Below, piece by piece: positions 1-9,350 of a DNA stretch of 64,000 bases. The notes beneath the pieces were generated by a model, which worked only from the letters and a program-made list of their open reading frames with translations, was not told the origin of the DNA and did no database searches. Source of the stretch: Cyrtodaria siliqua (Eukaryota; Mollusca; Bivalvia; Adapedonta; Hiatellidae). A program made the position numbers and the translations under genes. Numbering within the stretch: position 1 is the stretch's first letter; each line of letters begins with the position of its first letter. The stretch spans positions 238,501 through 302,500 of the forward strand of contig JAWPHD010001212.1 of the NCBI GenBank assembly GCA_037043455.1, read 5' to 3'.

Positions 1-47
1 TGTTAGACATATCGATTTTAATAAAAATAAAAATATAGATAATATAA

Positions 48-401
48 ATGGAGAACCAAGAGAGTGAAGTTATACCTGTTGTTACACAACCTGTTGAACA
101 ACAAAAAGTAAAAAATCCAAAAAGAATAGAAGCTGGAAAAAAAGGAGCAGCGGCAAGAAAGGCAAAGCGTTTGCTTCAGGATGCAAATCAAGATGCTGCA
201 AATCAAATAACAAAAATAACAATAGGTGAAAAAGAACCAGAAAAAATCAAAATAAACGTATACAAACATTATATTCCACCGTGTCTGGTTTTATAAGGCA
301 TTGCTGGGTTGGGTTTGTATATTTATAACAAGAAATCTACTATGCAACCTGTAGCTGTGCAACCTGTTCATGTTGCACCAAAAGACCCGTTTGATTTTTA
401 A
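48..401 (+). pseudogene. Small basic protein with C-terminal membrane segment, broken by one stop
   Basis: ATG at 48 opens a frame that stops at 294-296 (TAA) after 82 codons, but the same frame continues open to a TAA at 399-401. The N-terminal part is polar and Lys/Ala-rich, including EAGKKGAAARKAKRL, which could bind nucleic acid or be a short helix. The part beyond the stop gives a hydrophobic glycine-rich run (GIAGLGLYIY) and a tail ending PFDF, so the unbroken form would have a single membrane segment near its C-terminus. No family recognised. Its position beside other small hydrophobic proteins in a Polinton suggests a minor virion or membrane protein; that is inference. One nonsense change is enough to explain the break, though readthrough cannot be excluded. 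Confidence 0.55.
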
Positions 402-435
402 TAATTTATTTTAAAAAAATAATCATATAAAAAAA

Positions 436-672
436 ATGGCAGCAAGTATTGACGGAAAACAAATTGTAAATATGATGTATCATGCAGGAGTGGAAACACT
501 TGTAACTGTTGGATATTCTGAGATTGGCAGAAAACTACTAAAAAGACCAGCACCTAAAGCAGATTTTAATATGATAGATTTTGGGATGCTGTCTGTGGAT
601 ATAATGTTAGCAATGGCTACGAGGGATATGTTGATTAAGCAAGGTATTATTCCTGCGGATATTCTGAAATAA
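436..672 (+). CDS. Small hydrophobic Polinton protein, function unknown
   Basis: An intact 78-residue frame starts at an ATG preceded by the A-rich leader ATATAAAAAAAATGGC and lies 34 bases after the previous gene's frame. The middle is moderately hydrophobic (IDFGMLSVDIMLAMATRDML) and the C-terminus reads KQGIIPADILK. Proteins of this size with a similar hydrophobic C-terminal half occur in animal Polinton-like loci, but I cannot name the family. It may be a membrane-associated or virion component. The next gene starts 23 bases downstream with the same kind of leader, so the small plus-strand genes look separately transcribed with very short 5' leaders. No breaks seen. Confidence 0.6.
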   Translation: MAASIDGKQIVNMMYHAGVETLVTVGYSEIGRKLLKRPAPKADFNMIDFGMLSVDIMLAMATRDMLIKQGIIPADILK

Positions 673-695
673 TTTTAAAAAATATATATAAAAAA

Positions 696-1115
696 ATGGC
701 AAGTGCAGTAGCAATGATGATAGGTGGCGCATTAACAAATGCATTGGCGTTTAGCGGTTCAAATTATTTCTTTTCAAAAATGGGAAGTCATTCAGACGAG
801 GAAAGACAAAGGCATGACAAAGCCGTAGAACAATTAAACGCAGCACAAGCGGAGTGGAATAAAAAAAGAACAGAGAGATTAGATTTTATTAATAAGCAAC
901 TGCAAAAAGAGCATCATGCAGAGCAGACTTTTGATGATGTGGACAAAGCTATGAAGCAGTATTATTACACAACTGGTAAACATTTGCTTTTGGAACCAGA
1001 GCCCAAGTTGAGTGATTTTTATACACCATCTCCGGATCAACAGAATAGAGAAATTACGTTTATTGTGGTGGGCATGGCTGCAACTGGATTTGTGGCGTAC
1101 AAATTGAGTTCATAA
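696..1115 (+). CDS. 139-residue protein with membrane segments at both ends and a helical middle
   Basis: An intact frame of 139 residues. Residues 1-25 are hydrophobic and glycine/alanine-rich (MIGGALTNALAF). Residues about 32-75 are strongly charged and likely alpha-helical or coiled coil (rich in E, K, Q, R). A Pro-rich linker contains EPKLSDFYTPSPDQQ, and residues about 119-137 form a second hydrophobic segment (FIVVGMAATGFVAYKL). This layout suggests an internal or membrane-spanning structural protein. I recall the SDFYTPS-type linker from uncharacterised Polinton-linked proteins of invertebrates, but not a function. The leader before the ATG is AT-rich (ATATATATAAAAAAATGGC), nearly the same as that of the preceding gene. 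Confidence 0.65.
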   Translation: MASAVAMMIGGALTNALAFSGSNYFFSKMGSHSDEERQRHDKAVEQLNAAQAEWNKKRTERLDFINKQLQKEHHAEQTFDDVDKAMKQYYYTTGKHLLLEPEPKLSDFYTPSPDQQNREITFIVVGMAATGFVAYKLSS

Positions 1116-1183
1116 AAAAAAATTAGTTTAAAACTATAATTACTTCAGATTTGGAATAACTAAATATGTTTACTTTGAAAAGA

Positions 1184-1480
1184 CTAAGTCATATGCATGA
1201 TACTTATTTTTTTGTTGTTCTTACATGGCTTCAATCCAAGTGGTCGAATATAATATGGTGGTTTAGCACTCTTCTCTAATTTATTTTTGAGATGATCAGG
1301 CGCCCATACTTCACCGTTGTCTAATAATGTCAATACCATGGATGGACCATATTCAGTATCTACTATTTTCGTATCTGTAATAGTGTATATTTTATTTAGT
1401 TCCAAGTCTGTCCATTTCTTTGTGCTATTTTGATATTGCTCTTCGAGCAGTTCATCAAATTGTGCAGTTGTGATTTCCAT
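1184..1480 (-). CDS. Small OB-fold-like protein
   Basis: An intact 98-residue minus-strand frame with ATG at 1478-1480. The central part (LNKIYTITDTKIVDTEYG, then VLTLLDNGEVWAPDHLKN) has the alternating beta pattern of small single-stranded-DNA-binding OB-fold proteins, in which a 'K.Y.I...K.V.T.YG....L.L.D...V..P' sequence is typical. A conserved-looking tail (PYYIRPLGLKPCKNNKK) follows. Role inferred: binding single-stranded DNA during replication by the neighbouring protein-primed polymerase. It is divergent from the integrase and shares a 44-base intergenic region containing the palindrome TTATATAA. No break seen. Fold assignment is by pattern only. Confidence 0.55.
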   Translation of the reverse strand: MEITTAQFDELLEEQYQNSTKKWTDLELNKIYTITDTKIVDTEYGPSMVLTLLDNGEVWAPDHLKNKLEKSAKPPYYIRPLGLKPCKNNKKISIMHMT

Positions 1481-1524
1481 TTTTTCTTTATAGTTATATA
1501 AAGTTTAATCTTTAGTAGAAAAAA
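1481..1524. promoter_or_regulatory. Candidate bidirectional promoter with palindromic TTATATAA
   Basis: Forty-four bases separate the OB-fold-like gene (minus) from the integrase frame (plus). The perfect palindrome TTATATAA sits at 1494-1501, 14 bases from the minus-strand ATG and 24 from the codon where the integrase probably began. A single TATA-like site could serve both directions. Inference from position and sequence. Confidence 0.45.
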
Positions 1525-2439
1525 ACGGAAAAGATTTATAACAGCCCAAAAGGATTTTGGAGAGGTTACACAGCAGTTAAAAAATTAGCAAAAGAGGCTG
1601 GTGTTAGTGAAAAAAAGGCATTAGAATTTTTAAAGAAACAAGCTGTGTGGCAGATTTATTTACCTGCTCCAAAGAAAATAGTTAGACCCAGGTTTGATGT
1701 TTCTGCTAAGAATGGAGTGCATCAAGCTGATTTGTTATTTTTACCGCATGATACTTTTGGCTTTGGTCGTGGACGCAAGACATATAAATATGCGTTGACT
1801 GTGGTTGATATTGCAAGTAGATACAAAGAAGCAGAGCCGCTGACTTCCAAGGATAGTAAAGAAGTTGCTAAAGCATTTGAAAAAATATACAGTCGGCATT
1901 TGAAATATCCAAAGTTATTACAAGTGGATCCAGGCAGAGAATTTATGGGTGCAGTATCGCAGTTGATGGCGAAACACAAAGTAAATATCAGACGGGGCAG
2001 AACAGAAATACATAGAGACCAAGCTTTAGTGGAAAGATTTAACAGAACATTAGCTGAAAGATTGTTTGGCTATCAGTATGCTAAGGAAATAGATTCCCAA
2101 AAACGTAATAGAGAATGGGTAAAGAGATTACCAGAAGTTGTTAAAGCCATAAATGCGGAGACAAAAAAGCCTCCTCCTGTTGAAACAAAAATATTTAAAG
2201 ATGATCCTATCTGTATGAATGCAAGTGTAAGATATTTATATCAACCCGGGGAACAAGAAGGTGGAAGACGCAGAGCAACTGATCCAATGTGGAGTGTAGA
2301 TATTCACAAGATTAAAAGTTATATGGTGACGCAAGGCATAAGAGTTTATTATTTGAAATTACCAGCGCCACAAAGAGGATTTGTCAAAGAAGAATTACTT
2401 ATTGTTCCTGCTGATACCCAAATTCATAAGTTTTTGTAG
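1525..2439 (+). CDS. Retroviral-type DDE integrase (Polinton), start codon apparently lost
   Basis: The integrase core (rve) should catalyse insertion of the element's DNA ends into the host genome. The frame is open from two stops at 1513-1518 to TAG at 2437-2439. The homologous-looking N-terminal part (KIYNSPKGFWRGYTAVKKLA) lies upstream of the first in-frame GTG at 1645, and no ATG exists there; codon 1525-1527 is ACG in the expected place. Counting from it, the catalytic triad is D69 (HQADLLF), D135 (LLQVDPGREF) and E170 (ALVERFNRT), with 34 residues between the last two. The C-terminal part (RVYYLKLPAPQRGFVKEELL) resembles the SH3-like DNA-binding tail. The body is unbroken, so the loss appears recent, unless a non-ATG start or upstream exon is used. 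It overlaps the polymerase stop by 16 bases tail to tail. Confidence 0.85.
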   Translation, partial: TEKIYNSPKGFWRGYTAVKKLAKEAGVSEKKALEFLKKQAVWQIYLPAPKKIVRPRFDVSAKNGVHQADLLFLPHDTFGFGRGRKTYKYALTVVDIASRYKEAEPLTSKDSKEVAKAFEKIYSRHLKYPKLLQVDPGREFMGAVSQLMAKHKVNIRRGRTEIHRDQALVERFNRTLAERLFGYQYAKEIDSQKRNREWVKRLPEVVKAINAETKKPPPVETKIFKDDPICMNASVRYLYQPGEQEGGRRRATDPMWSVDIHKIKSYMVTQGIRVYYLKLPAPQRGFVKEELLIVPADTQIHKFL

Positions 2440-3043
2440 AAACCGTGTGCATCAGTTGTAATTCCATCTTCTCGGATGTATCTTTTTGAGTAAAATGGTG
2501 ACAGTGATACTTTGTTTACTTTTATGGCATATATCTCATGCTTTATTGAGCGTATCATATTCATTTCATGGGTGTATTTTTTCTTGTTGAACAATGCATC
2601 CTTGTAGTTTTCAAAGTTTATATGTTTTTTAACTACATATTCTTTTACACCCTTTGCTTTTTTAATGAGTTGTTCATCCGCTCTCAAAATAGAATATAGC
2701 TTGGGTCCTAATCCAACATACTCAGCTATAGCAACACAATTACATTCGTCTTTCATTTTACCTAATACTTTTTTGTTTGTATCATCATGCATTGGGTGAT
2801 CTTGAGGATAATCACTCAAGTCATACTCTTCTTTCATTTCAGCCATGTCTTTGTATGCATCATCTGTTCTGATGTCTACAAGCAAGCTGTCAGTATCTGT
2901 GTATAATAAAGTACAGTTATTTTTGTACCTTTTTTTCAAAGTATTATAATACCAATCATACATATGGTACTTTGATAAATCCAATACTGACATTCCAACA
3001 TAAATTGGTTTGTTTAATGTTAATTTTGTTTTGTTTACATGTA

Positions 3044-5479
3044 TGTAAACTTTATTAATACAAAAGACCAAATGGCCTATCAGTATACAATACAAAACAC
3101 ATCATATTTATAATTTAACAGTCAATGGCTTGCTGGCATTCCTTTTACCAGTATATGTAATATATTTATTATTGTCCATCTGATGAATACACATTTGTTA
3201 TTTTATAATCAAATATATAGATAGTTTATCATTAATATAAAAAGCCATAGGCCTATCAGTATACATCTACTAACTTAATTAACAAAATGATAACAATAAT
3301 TATAATAATAATAGATGTCCCAGTGCATTACAACTACTCAAAACTATTTAACCTCATACAATGAGGTTAAAATCTAGGTAACAGTCCTAGTCAATATTAC
3401 ATGGAAATATACAATTCGTTTTTATATTTGCCTTAATCATGACACATGAAGTTAAGATCTTGCCGAAACGAAATGCAAGAAATTGGATGTGTAGATTAAC
3501 GCATGAACAAGACATCATTTATGTTAACACAATAAAATAAAATAAATAGATAAATAAATAAGTAAGCAAACAAAATGTTGGACTTATAGAAAAACATATA
3601 CTTCCTAATCTCAATCAAATTAATCAAAAGTGACTTTTAAAATTATTATGAAATCTTATTCTGTCCTAATTCAAATAGAACATACTATTTCTCTTCAAGA
3701 ATGCTTTGTATGTATAGTTCGAAATATTTCTTATTGTTTTAACATTTTCATTTTTCATTAATTCTATAAATTTTGGTATATTCGGGCGTTTCCAATAGTA
3801 AGCTTTAATATATTGTACCCTAAGATCAGAATAAAGGGGACATTCGAGTAAAAAATGAAACTCGTCTTCTAGAGTGTTACATAATTGGCATTTTCTTTCA
3901 TTTAATGGAGTCTTATTTGGTTTATGCCAACGGCCTGTCTCGATTTCTAACCTGTGAGATGACACTCTTAATCTTGTAAATGCAAAGCGAAACTTGTTTA
4001 TTGTAATTTTGTCTAAATATCTTTTAAAGTCAAACTCAGAGAAAAGTTTATAGCTTCTAGCTCTAGTAGAGTTTTCAATTTGTTCGGACCAGTTTTGTGT
4101 AAAACAATCTTTTAGCCTTTGCTTAAATAAACTTATAAACACATTTACATTTTCTACACCTTGGTTTAACCAAACATGATAGAAACCCAAATTGTCTAAC
4201 ATATTTTTTATATTTGTTGCCCATGATGATTTATTTGGATTGTTCTGCATATCAGCTAACATCATATTGTACGTAAGTTTTACATATTTAGAATCACTGC
4301 ATCTCAGAACCTTAAACCAATATTTTATCATTGAAACAAATCTGTGTTGCCTCATAGACATTCTACCAAGCTCACCGTAAATAAAATTATTTTGGGTTTG
4401 GATTTTAACACCTAACAACTTTTTGCAAAATTTTAAATGTACCCGTTCAATTTGCTCAGCTTGTATATATCCCCAGACTTCTGAACCATAACATAATATA
4501 GGCGATACAAGTTTATCAAATAAGTCTAGTGTGTGACTTACTGATATATCTGTAAATTTATATAGATAACTGTTAAGTTTAAAAATTGCTTTTAGCGCCT
4601 GTCCTGATAATGTATCGCATGAATCAGAAAAGGACCCACCAGTGGTAAAAACTATTCCGAGATAGCTGAACTTATTTACTATTTCTAATTCTAAATTATC
4701 ATACTTAAAGCTAACACCTAATCTGTTCCTTCCACCTTTCTTAAAAATAGCAATTTTAGATTTATTTACATTAACTGTTAGACACCATTTGTCACAATAA
4801 TCTTTAAGTATTTCTAAACCATCCTGTAATCCCTTCTCGGATTCTGAAAATAAAATTATATCATCTGCATATAACAATAATAATAATTTAAGCATCCCTA
4901 CATCTACACCTTGAAAACCCTTTAAACTCAACGTGTCTTCTAGATCATTAACGTACATAGAAAACAAAAAAGGTGAGAGACACTCACCCTGAGCTACTCC
5001 GAATGTACATGAGAAATCTTCACTAAGTTGTTGATTGTATTTAACTCTTGATTTGACATTACTATACATGGATTTAATGACATTTAGTATTTTTCCCCTA
5101 ACACCGTATTTAATTAGTTTATACCAGACGATATCCCTAACAACGTAATCAAAAGCCTTTTTAAAATCAATAAATGCTACGTACAGTTTTTTATTATCAT
5201 TTAAAATGTGATTTATAACACCATGTAGAATAAATATATTGTCTACTGTCCCCATGTTCTTTCTAAAACCCGCTTGCGCCTCAACATAAATATGATAATC
5301 CTCTGCCCATTTATTCAATCTGTTATTTAGTATTCGTGTAAAGAGTTTACCAAAATGGCTAAATAACGTTATTCCCCGATAGTTTTCCACCTCATTTACA
5401 TTACCCTTTTTGTGTAATGGTACAATATATCCCTCTGTCCATTTTTCCGGAAAGTATTCCAAATCGTAAATTTTATTAA
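3044..5479 (-). mobile_element. 5'-truncated LINE inserted in the polymerase gene
   Basis: The polymerase reading breaks off at about 5,480 and resumes at about 3,043. The short sequence ACATGTA (plus strand) is present at both junctions (5,479-5,485 and 3,037-3,043), as expected for a target-site duplication. The insert lacks the apurinic-type endonuclease and begins just upstream of the reverse-transcriptase palm, the usual 5' truncation of target-primed insertion. Its 3' region (3,044-3,665 on the plus strand) is non-coding and carries GGCCTATCAGTATAC twice, 178 bases apart, and an AATAAAG just before the end. The neighbouring reading frame is undamaged, so this is a young insertion. Confidence 0.85.
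3666..5479 (-). CDS. LINE reverse transcriptase with C-terminal zinc knuckle
   Basis: About 604 residues, the C-terminal part of a non-LTR retrotransposon ORF2. It opens in the first palm motifs (GYIVPLHKKGNVNEVENYRG), followed by the metal-binding motif with FIDFKKAFDYV near 5,165, AQGECLSPFLFSMYVND near 4,960, the catalytic YADD at 4,860-4,871, a thumb region, and a terminal zinc knuckle (CQLCN ... HFLLECPLY) near 3,850-3,895. No stop or frameshift. The upstream endonuclease is missing, so the copy cannot move on its own. The frame runs on without a stop into the upstream polymerase to an ATG at 6,386, giving a 906-residue chimera. The same knuckle type recurs at 43.7, 50.5 and 54.9 kb, so related LINEs are common here. 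Clade not resolved. Confidence 0.9.
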
Positions 5480-8400
5480 CATGTACAGCTGATAATTCAT
5501 CTGAAAATTTTATACGCCTGTTAAAGTTGGGTTTGGTTATTATTTTTCTTATTTTTTCATTTTCAGAGCCGTCAGTTCTGACTAGATTTATATCAGTCCG
5601 CTTGCGTAGATTTTCCATTGTCTTGCCAAACACAGAGTTGTTCATAAGTTTGTAAAAAGCTTTTTCAAAGTCTGATTTAGCTTTTTTCCTAAGTTCTGTG
5701 TTTAGGTTTATGTATGATTCCATCCATGGTTTTTCATTAAATTCTAATACTCTGTGTACTTTTTTTAGTTTCATGCCTAAAGATAAATACAGTTGCAGGT
5801 TTTTGTAATGTATCACATATTTTTTCTTATCCCTAAGATTGGGAACTAGTTGTTCTATATTTATCATGCCATTATTTTCTAACAGATCTGTTTGGTATTC
5901 AGACAACCATTCTTTTTTCACTGCTAATCTTTCCGGTGCAAGCGGATAGTCATTGTGAGCTTCATGAAGTTCTTTAGGATATTCCAAATCAACTTCAAGC
6001 ATTTGTCCTTTGCCAGGTTTTGGTTTAGAAAATTTTCCACTCTTGTTTTTGGTTTTCCAAACAAAGCCAGAATATGGATGTGGCTGACTCATTGCCCAAC
6101 CATAGAGGTTACAGGCGTCATAATACATTATGTGGTTTTTCTCCTTGTCAAGGTTATAATCAGCAACGTGGGAATTATTTGCTTTAGCATATCGTTTTGA
6201 TACCATACTAATTCCACCACGCATACCTTTTTCTATGAATAAGTGCATGTCAATGTCTCTCAAAAGTTCTAAATCTATTTTTGAATGTTTAAGTAAAGCA
6301 TCCCAAGATAATCCAGGTGCTGTATAGTAATGTAAAGCATCAAGTTTGTATGCACTCATACATGTTTTTCTAAAAGTTTGAAACACATCTGCTAGCAGAG
6401 TTACATCAGTTTTTAGATATAAATCATGATAGTCTCCAAGAGTTTTACAGTTAAACTCTTTCCATATTTTTTGAGCATATTCGTAATCTTCGGGACTTAT
6501 ACTTTCATCTGAGAGACTACTGTAAAATTTTCTATAGGCGGTAATTGCGTTTCCTTAAATCTTTCCATACTGTCCATATAATCGTATGGATAAACACCTT
6601 TTCGTAAAAGTAAATCTGTTTGTTCTCCAAACTGATTTTTGGTAATTTTGAAATCAGATTTGTCTGTTGCTTTAACCAATGTTTAAGAGACGAAGCCATA
6701 AATTGGAAACTATCTAAAAATCTAAGTTGTCCGGCACTAAATGAAATATACTTTTCAGCGTTGTTTGGAATGCATGTAATATTACCTGTCATTTTATATA
6801 TTTTTTGCATTATAAGATGACTATCATATCCTTTGAGGTTGTGAAATACAACAGGGATGATTGTTTTATTTGGTTTTATATTTAGTTTTAGGTTGCAGTT
6901 TTTATGTGCTGCACCTCTGTATTCTCCTGTAAAATGACAGTGGTCTCTTACTTTACAGTTTTTACCACATTTCCTACCTATTTCATTTTCGCATATCCAG
7001 CAGTGTGTTGCTTTTTCATAATCTTCCTCATTTTGTTGTGTCATAATTAAGGGTTTTGGGTGAGCAAATATTTTATTAATGTTGCTCTTCTCACATTCTA
7101 AGTGATTTAAAAACTTTTCAACAACATCTTCACCTCTGTAAATAACAGGTTCTTCTGTTTTACCATCATATCTAACAACTTGATATCCAAATCCACAAGC
7201 TTCGTGCACACTTGTGATTTCAGATTTCTTTCCAAATTTAATTGATTCTGGTTTGACTATACTTTCAAAATCAGCATATATTGCATAGGGTACAGGCATT
7301 TGATTTTGATGATTTTTAAATTTTACAGTATTTTTACCTTCTTTTGGCATTTCTATTCTGCAAGAATGTTTGTTAATACCATCACAGTCTTCTTTGTGTT
7401 TTGTAAGTAGATCTTCTCTTGAAAAGCCGTAAAGACAACGATCGCAAAAATAAGTTTTACCGTGATATTTGTTTTGATCATAAAGTAATCTATTTAGATT
7501 TTTAATCCAGCAATAGTGATATTTTGTTGTTATTGTTTTTGGTTCGTTGGAATAATCATCAGGGTTATAATTGTCATCTATAATTCCTTCTTCATTATTT
7601 GGATCATCTTCGTTCTCTGATTCAACCTCAGTGTCTTCAGATATTAAGATCAAATTAATTCGCTCGGTATCTTTTGGTTGTTCTGATATTTTATATGGAA
7701 AAACAGATACCTTTTTATTTTTTCCTGTTATGGTATATCCATAAACGTTGATAGCAAGGTTGTTTTGTTTCTCTACTTTGGAAATTTGAGAAATTGGAGT
7801 GGGAAAATCAATACCCTCTTTCTTTAAGAACTCTGTACTAGGATAATTTGATAATCTATCAGAATTCTTTTTAGCTGGATAAAGCTGAATTTATTGCATG
7901 AAACAAACACTGATCATCATTGTTTTTCACATTTATAATTGCTTTCTTATCAGCTACTGCTTTGGGTAAAGGAATATATGAAGAACCTTTTAACGGCTCG
8001 TACTTTGCAATATTTAAGTAAAACGTAACACAGTAATCAATTTCTAATCCGGATGCTGTGTTTGTAAATCTTTCAAGACTCTCTTGTATATTTGCAGATG
8101 ATTTATCGTACAACTCATTTATTTTTTCAGAGTTTAAGATTGCATTTTGCTCGCTGTGTAATACTGCTGTGGTATATTTTTTGGTATCACCATCATCTTT
8201 GAATAAATTTACAGTAAGACATAATTGAAACTTTAATCCATTCATCTTTGTCAGCTCTTTGCTTATTTGTTTTGTGATAATGGATTTCTTATCACGAAAT
8301 AGTTTTTGAGGGTCTTTGTATTTCTCGGCAGATTTTTCGTATGCTTTAAAATAGCCACACATTGGTTTGTCAACCAGTTTTAATTCTTCTTTAGATTTTC

Positions 8401-8677
8401 TATCATTAAGCTCTTTCAATTCATTTATAACATTGTCTCGTGATTTAGCATATTTCTGATTTTGCTCATCTTGTAATTTATCATATTTTTGCTTTTCTCG
8501 TTTACGTTGTTTTTTAGCACGTCGTCTCTTGAGTAAATTTTCTAATGTTTGAAAATTAACCTCTTTTGAAGTTTCCTTTGGTTTTAATGCATTTATACCG
8601 TTAGATAGCGTTTGCTTATCTATTACACCTGTTTTAAACAGAAGTATTAATTCTTTTATAGTCTCCTCGTTTTCCAT

Positions 8678-8743
8678 ACTTTATTTGTTATATATTAAAA
8701 ATATTTTTTCTTAAATATAAAATAATTATATGCAAAAAAGACA
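8678..8743. promoter_or_regulatory. Divergent AT-rich promoter region
   Basis: Sixty-six bases lie between the polymerase ATG (minus) and the Cys-rich gene ATG (plus). The stretch is almost entirely A and T, with TATATAA-type sequence reading toward the polymerase and ATATAAAATAA toward the Cys-rich gene. This fits the AT-rich short leaders of the other genes in the element. Confidence 0.4.
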
Positions 8744-9013
8744 ATGGAAAGTAATGTTTGTCAATTTCTGAAAATTGGATTACATAATCCATGTAAAAGC
8801 AAGCCAACAAAAGATTCCGATTATTGCAGTTTGCATAAATATAGATTAAAAACAAGTCATGTGTTACCGTGCATATAATGTAAAAAAGGCACTTCTGCAA
8901 GATATCAAGTATGTGTTGGTTGTGGTGCTCATTCGATTAGAATGAAACATGAATACTGGAAGTTAAAGTCGTACAACGCTGAGTGTCTTCGATTTAGATG
9001 TATTGAGGTTTAA
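8744..9013 (+). pseudogene. Small Cys-rich (zinc-binding-type) protein with one internal stop
   Basis: Ninety codons from ATG 8,744 to TAA 9,011-9,013, interrupted by a single in-frame TAA at 8,876-8,878, which is why it is easily missed. The first half holds three cysteines (NVCQFL, NPCKS, DYCSLH); the stop falls inside what looks like a CxxC pair (PCI*C), followed by QVCVGCGAHSIR and two further cysteines. The pattern suggests a zinc-binding protein. It is divergent from the polymerase and is the outermost gene on this side of the element. Function unknown; a DNA-binding or regulatory role is a guess. Confidence 0.6.
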
Positions 9014-9350
9014 AACATATTTTGTTAATTTCTAATAACAAATTTGTTTTGTATTAAAGAAACATTTTATAATATTACAAAAAATTTAAACTTGTGTTCT
9101 TCACTACCCCTATTTTAAAAAAGTTTGTTAACCTAAGTTTTAATGTTTAACCTCTATTTTGTAATAAAATTTAAACATCCAAATTTAAAACATTTTCATA
9201 ATTCAATCTTAAAATCTTGGGTTATTTAGCGCCTGGGACATGCTAAATAACCAGTTTAATTGACTTAATTTTCAGTAAACTGAAAATTTTTGTGTGGTGG
9301 TTTTAGATTATTTGGGGTAATTTGGGTTTTGAGCCAGAACACCTATAATA
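9014..9350. repeat. AT-rich region with two hairpins, candidate element end
   Basis: No coding frame. GGTTATTTAGC (9,220-9,230) is followed after 11 bases by its exact complement GCTAAATAACC (9,242-9,252). At 9,267-9,288 AATTTTCAGT and ACTGAAAATT form a palindrome with a 2-base centre. The word GCTAAATAACCA recurs at about 9,905. These may mark the terminal region of the Polinton, but the opposite end is outside the window, so an inverted repeat cannot be shown. Confidence 0.4.

Larger units (their letters stand above)
2424..8677 (-). pseudogene. polB: Protein-primed family B DNA polymerase (Polinton), broken by frameshifts and a LINE
   Basis: The replicative polymerase of the element, about 1,270 codons without the insertion. 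ATG at 8675-8677. In order: a charged helical N-terminal region (8,677-7,871); a frameshift near 7,880, after which the frame continues to 7,654 without its own start; an exonuclease domain with YADFES near 7,270 and HNLKGYDSH near 6,825; a Cys/His finger (CKVRDHCHFTGEYRGAAH) near 6,940; a second shift near 6,690; a third near 6,520 in a run of four T; motif A (YYDACNLYGWAMSQ) near 6,110; motif B (KLMNNSVFGKT) near 5,640; a LINE insertion (3,044-5,478); then motif C (YTDTDSLL) near 2,895. Each shift is one or two bases, so the gene was functional until recently. It converges with the integrase and diverges from the Cys-rich gene. The copy cannot make full-length enzyme. Confidence 0.9.
1..9300. 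mobile_element. Polinton/Maverick-type element, right-hand part
   Basis: A compact block of closely spaced genes on both strands combines a retroviral-type DDE integrase with a protein-primed family B DNA polymerase, the defining pair of Polinton/Maverick elements (also shared by adinto-like viruses). Seen directly: integrase on plus, polymerase on minus, meeting tail to tail; small genes with A-rich leaders; Cys-rich gene outside the polymerase. Known of the family: such elements also carry capsid, ATPase and protease genes and have terminal inverted repeats. None of these is visible here, so they should lie left of base 1. The right boundary is uncertain: coding ends at 9,013 and hairpins follow at 9,220-9,288. 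Several genes carry stops or frameshifts, so this copy is decaying. Confidence 0.85.
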
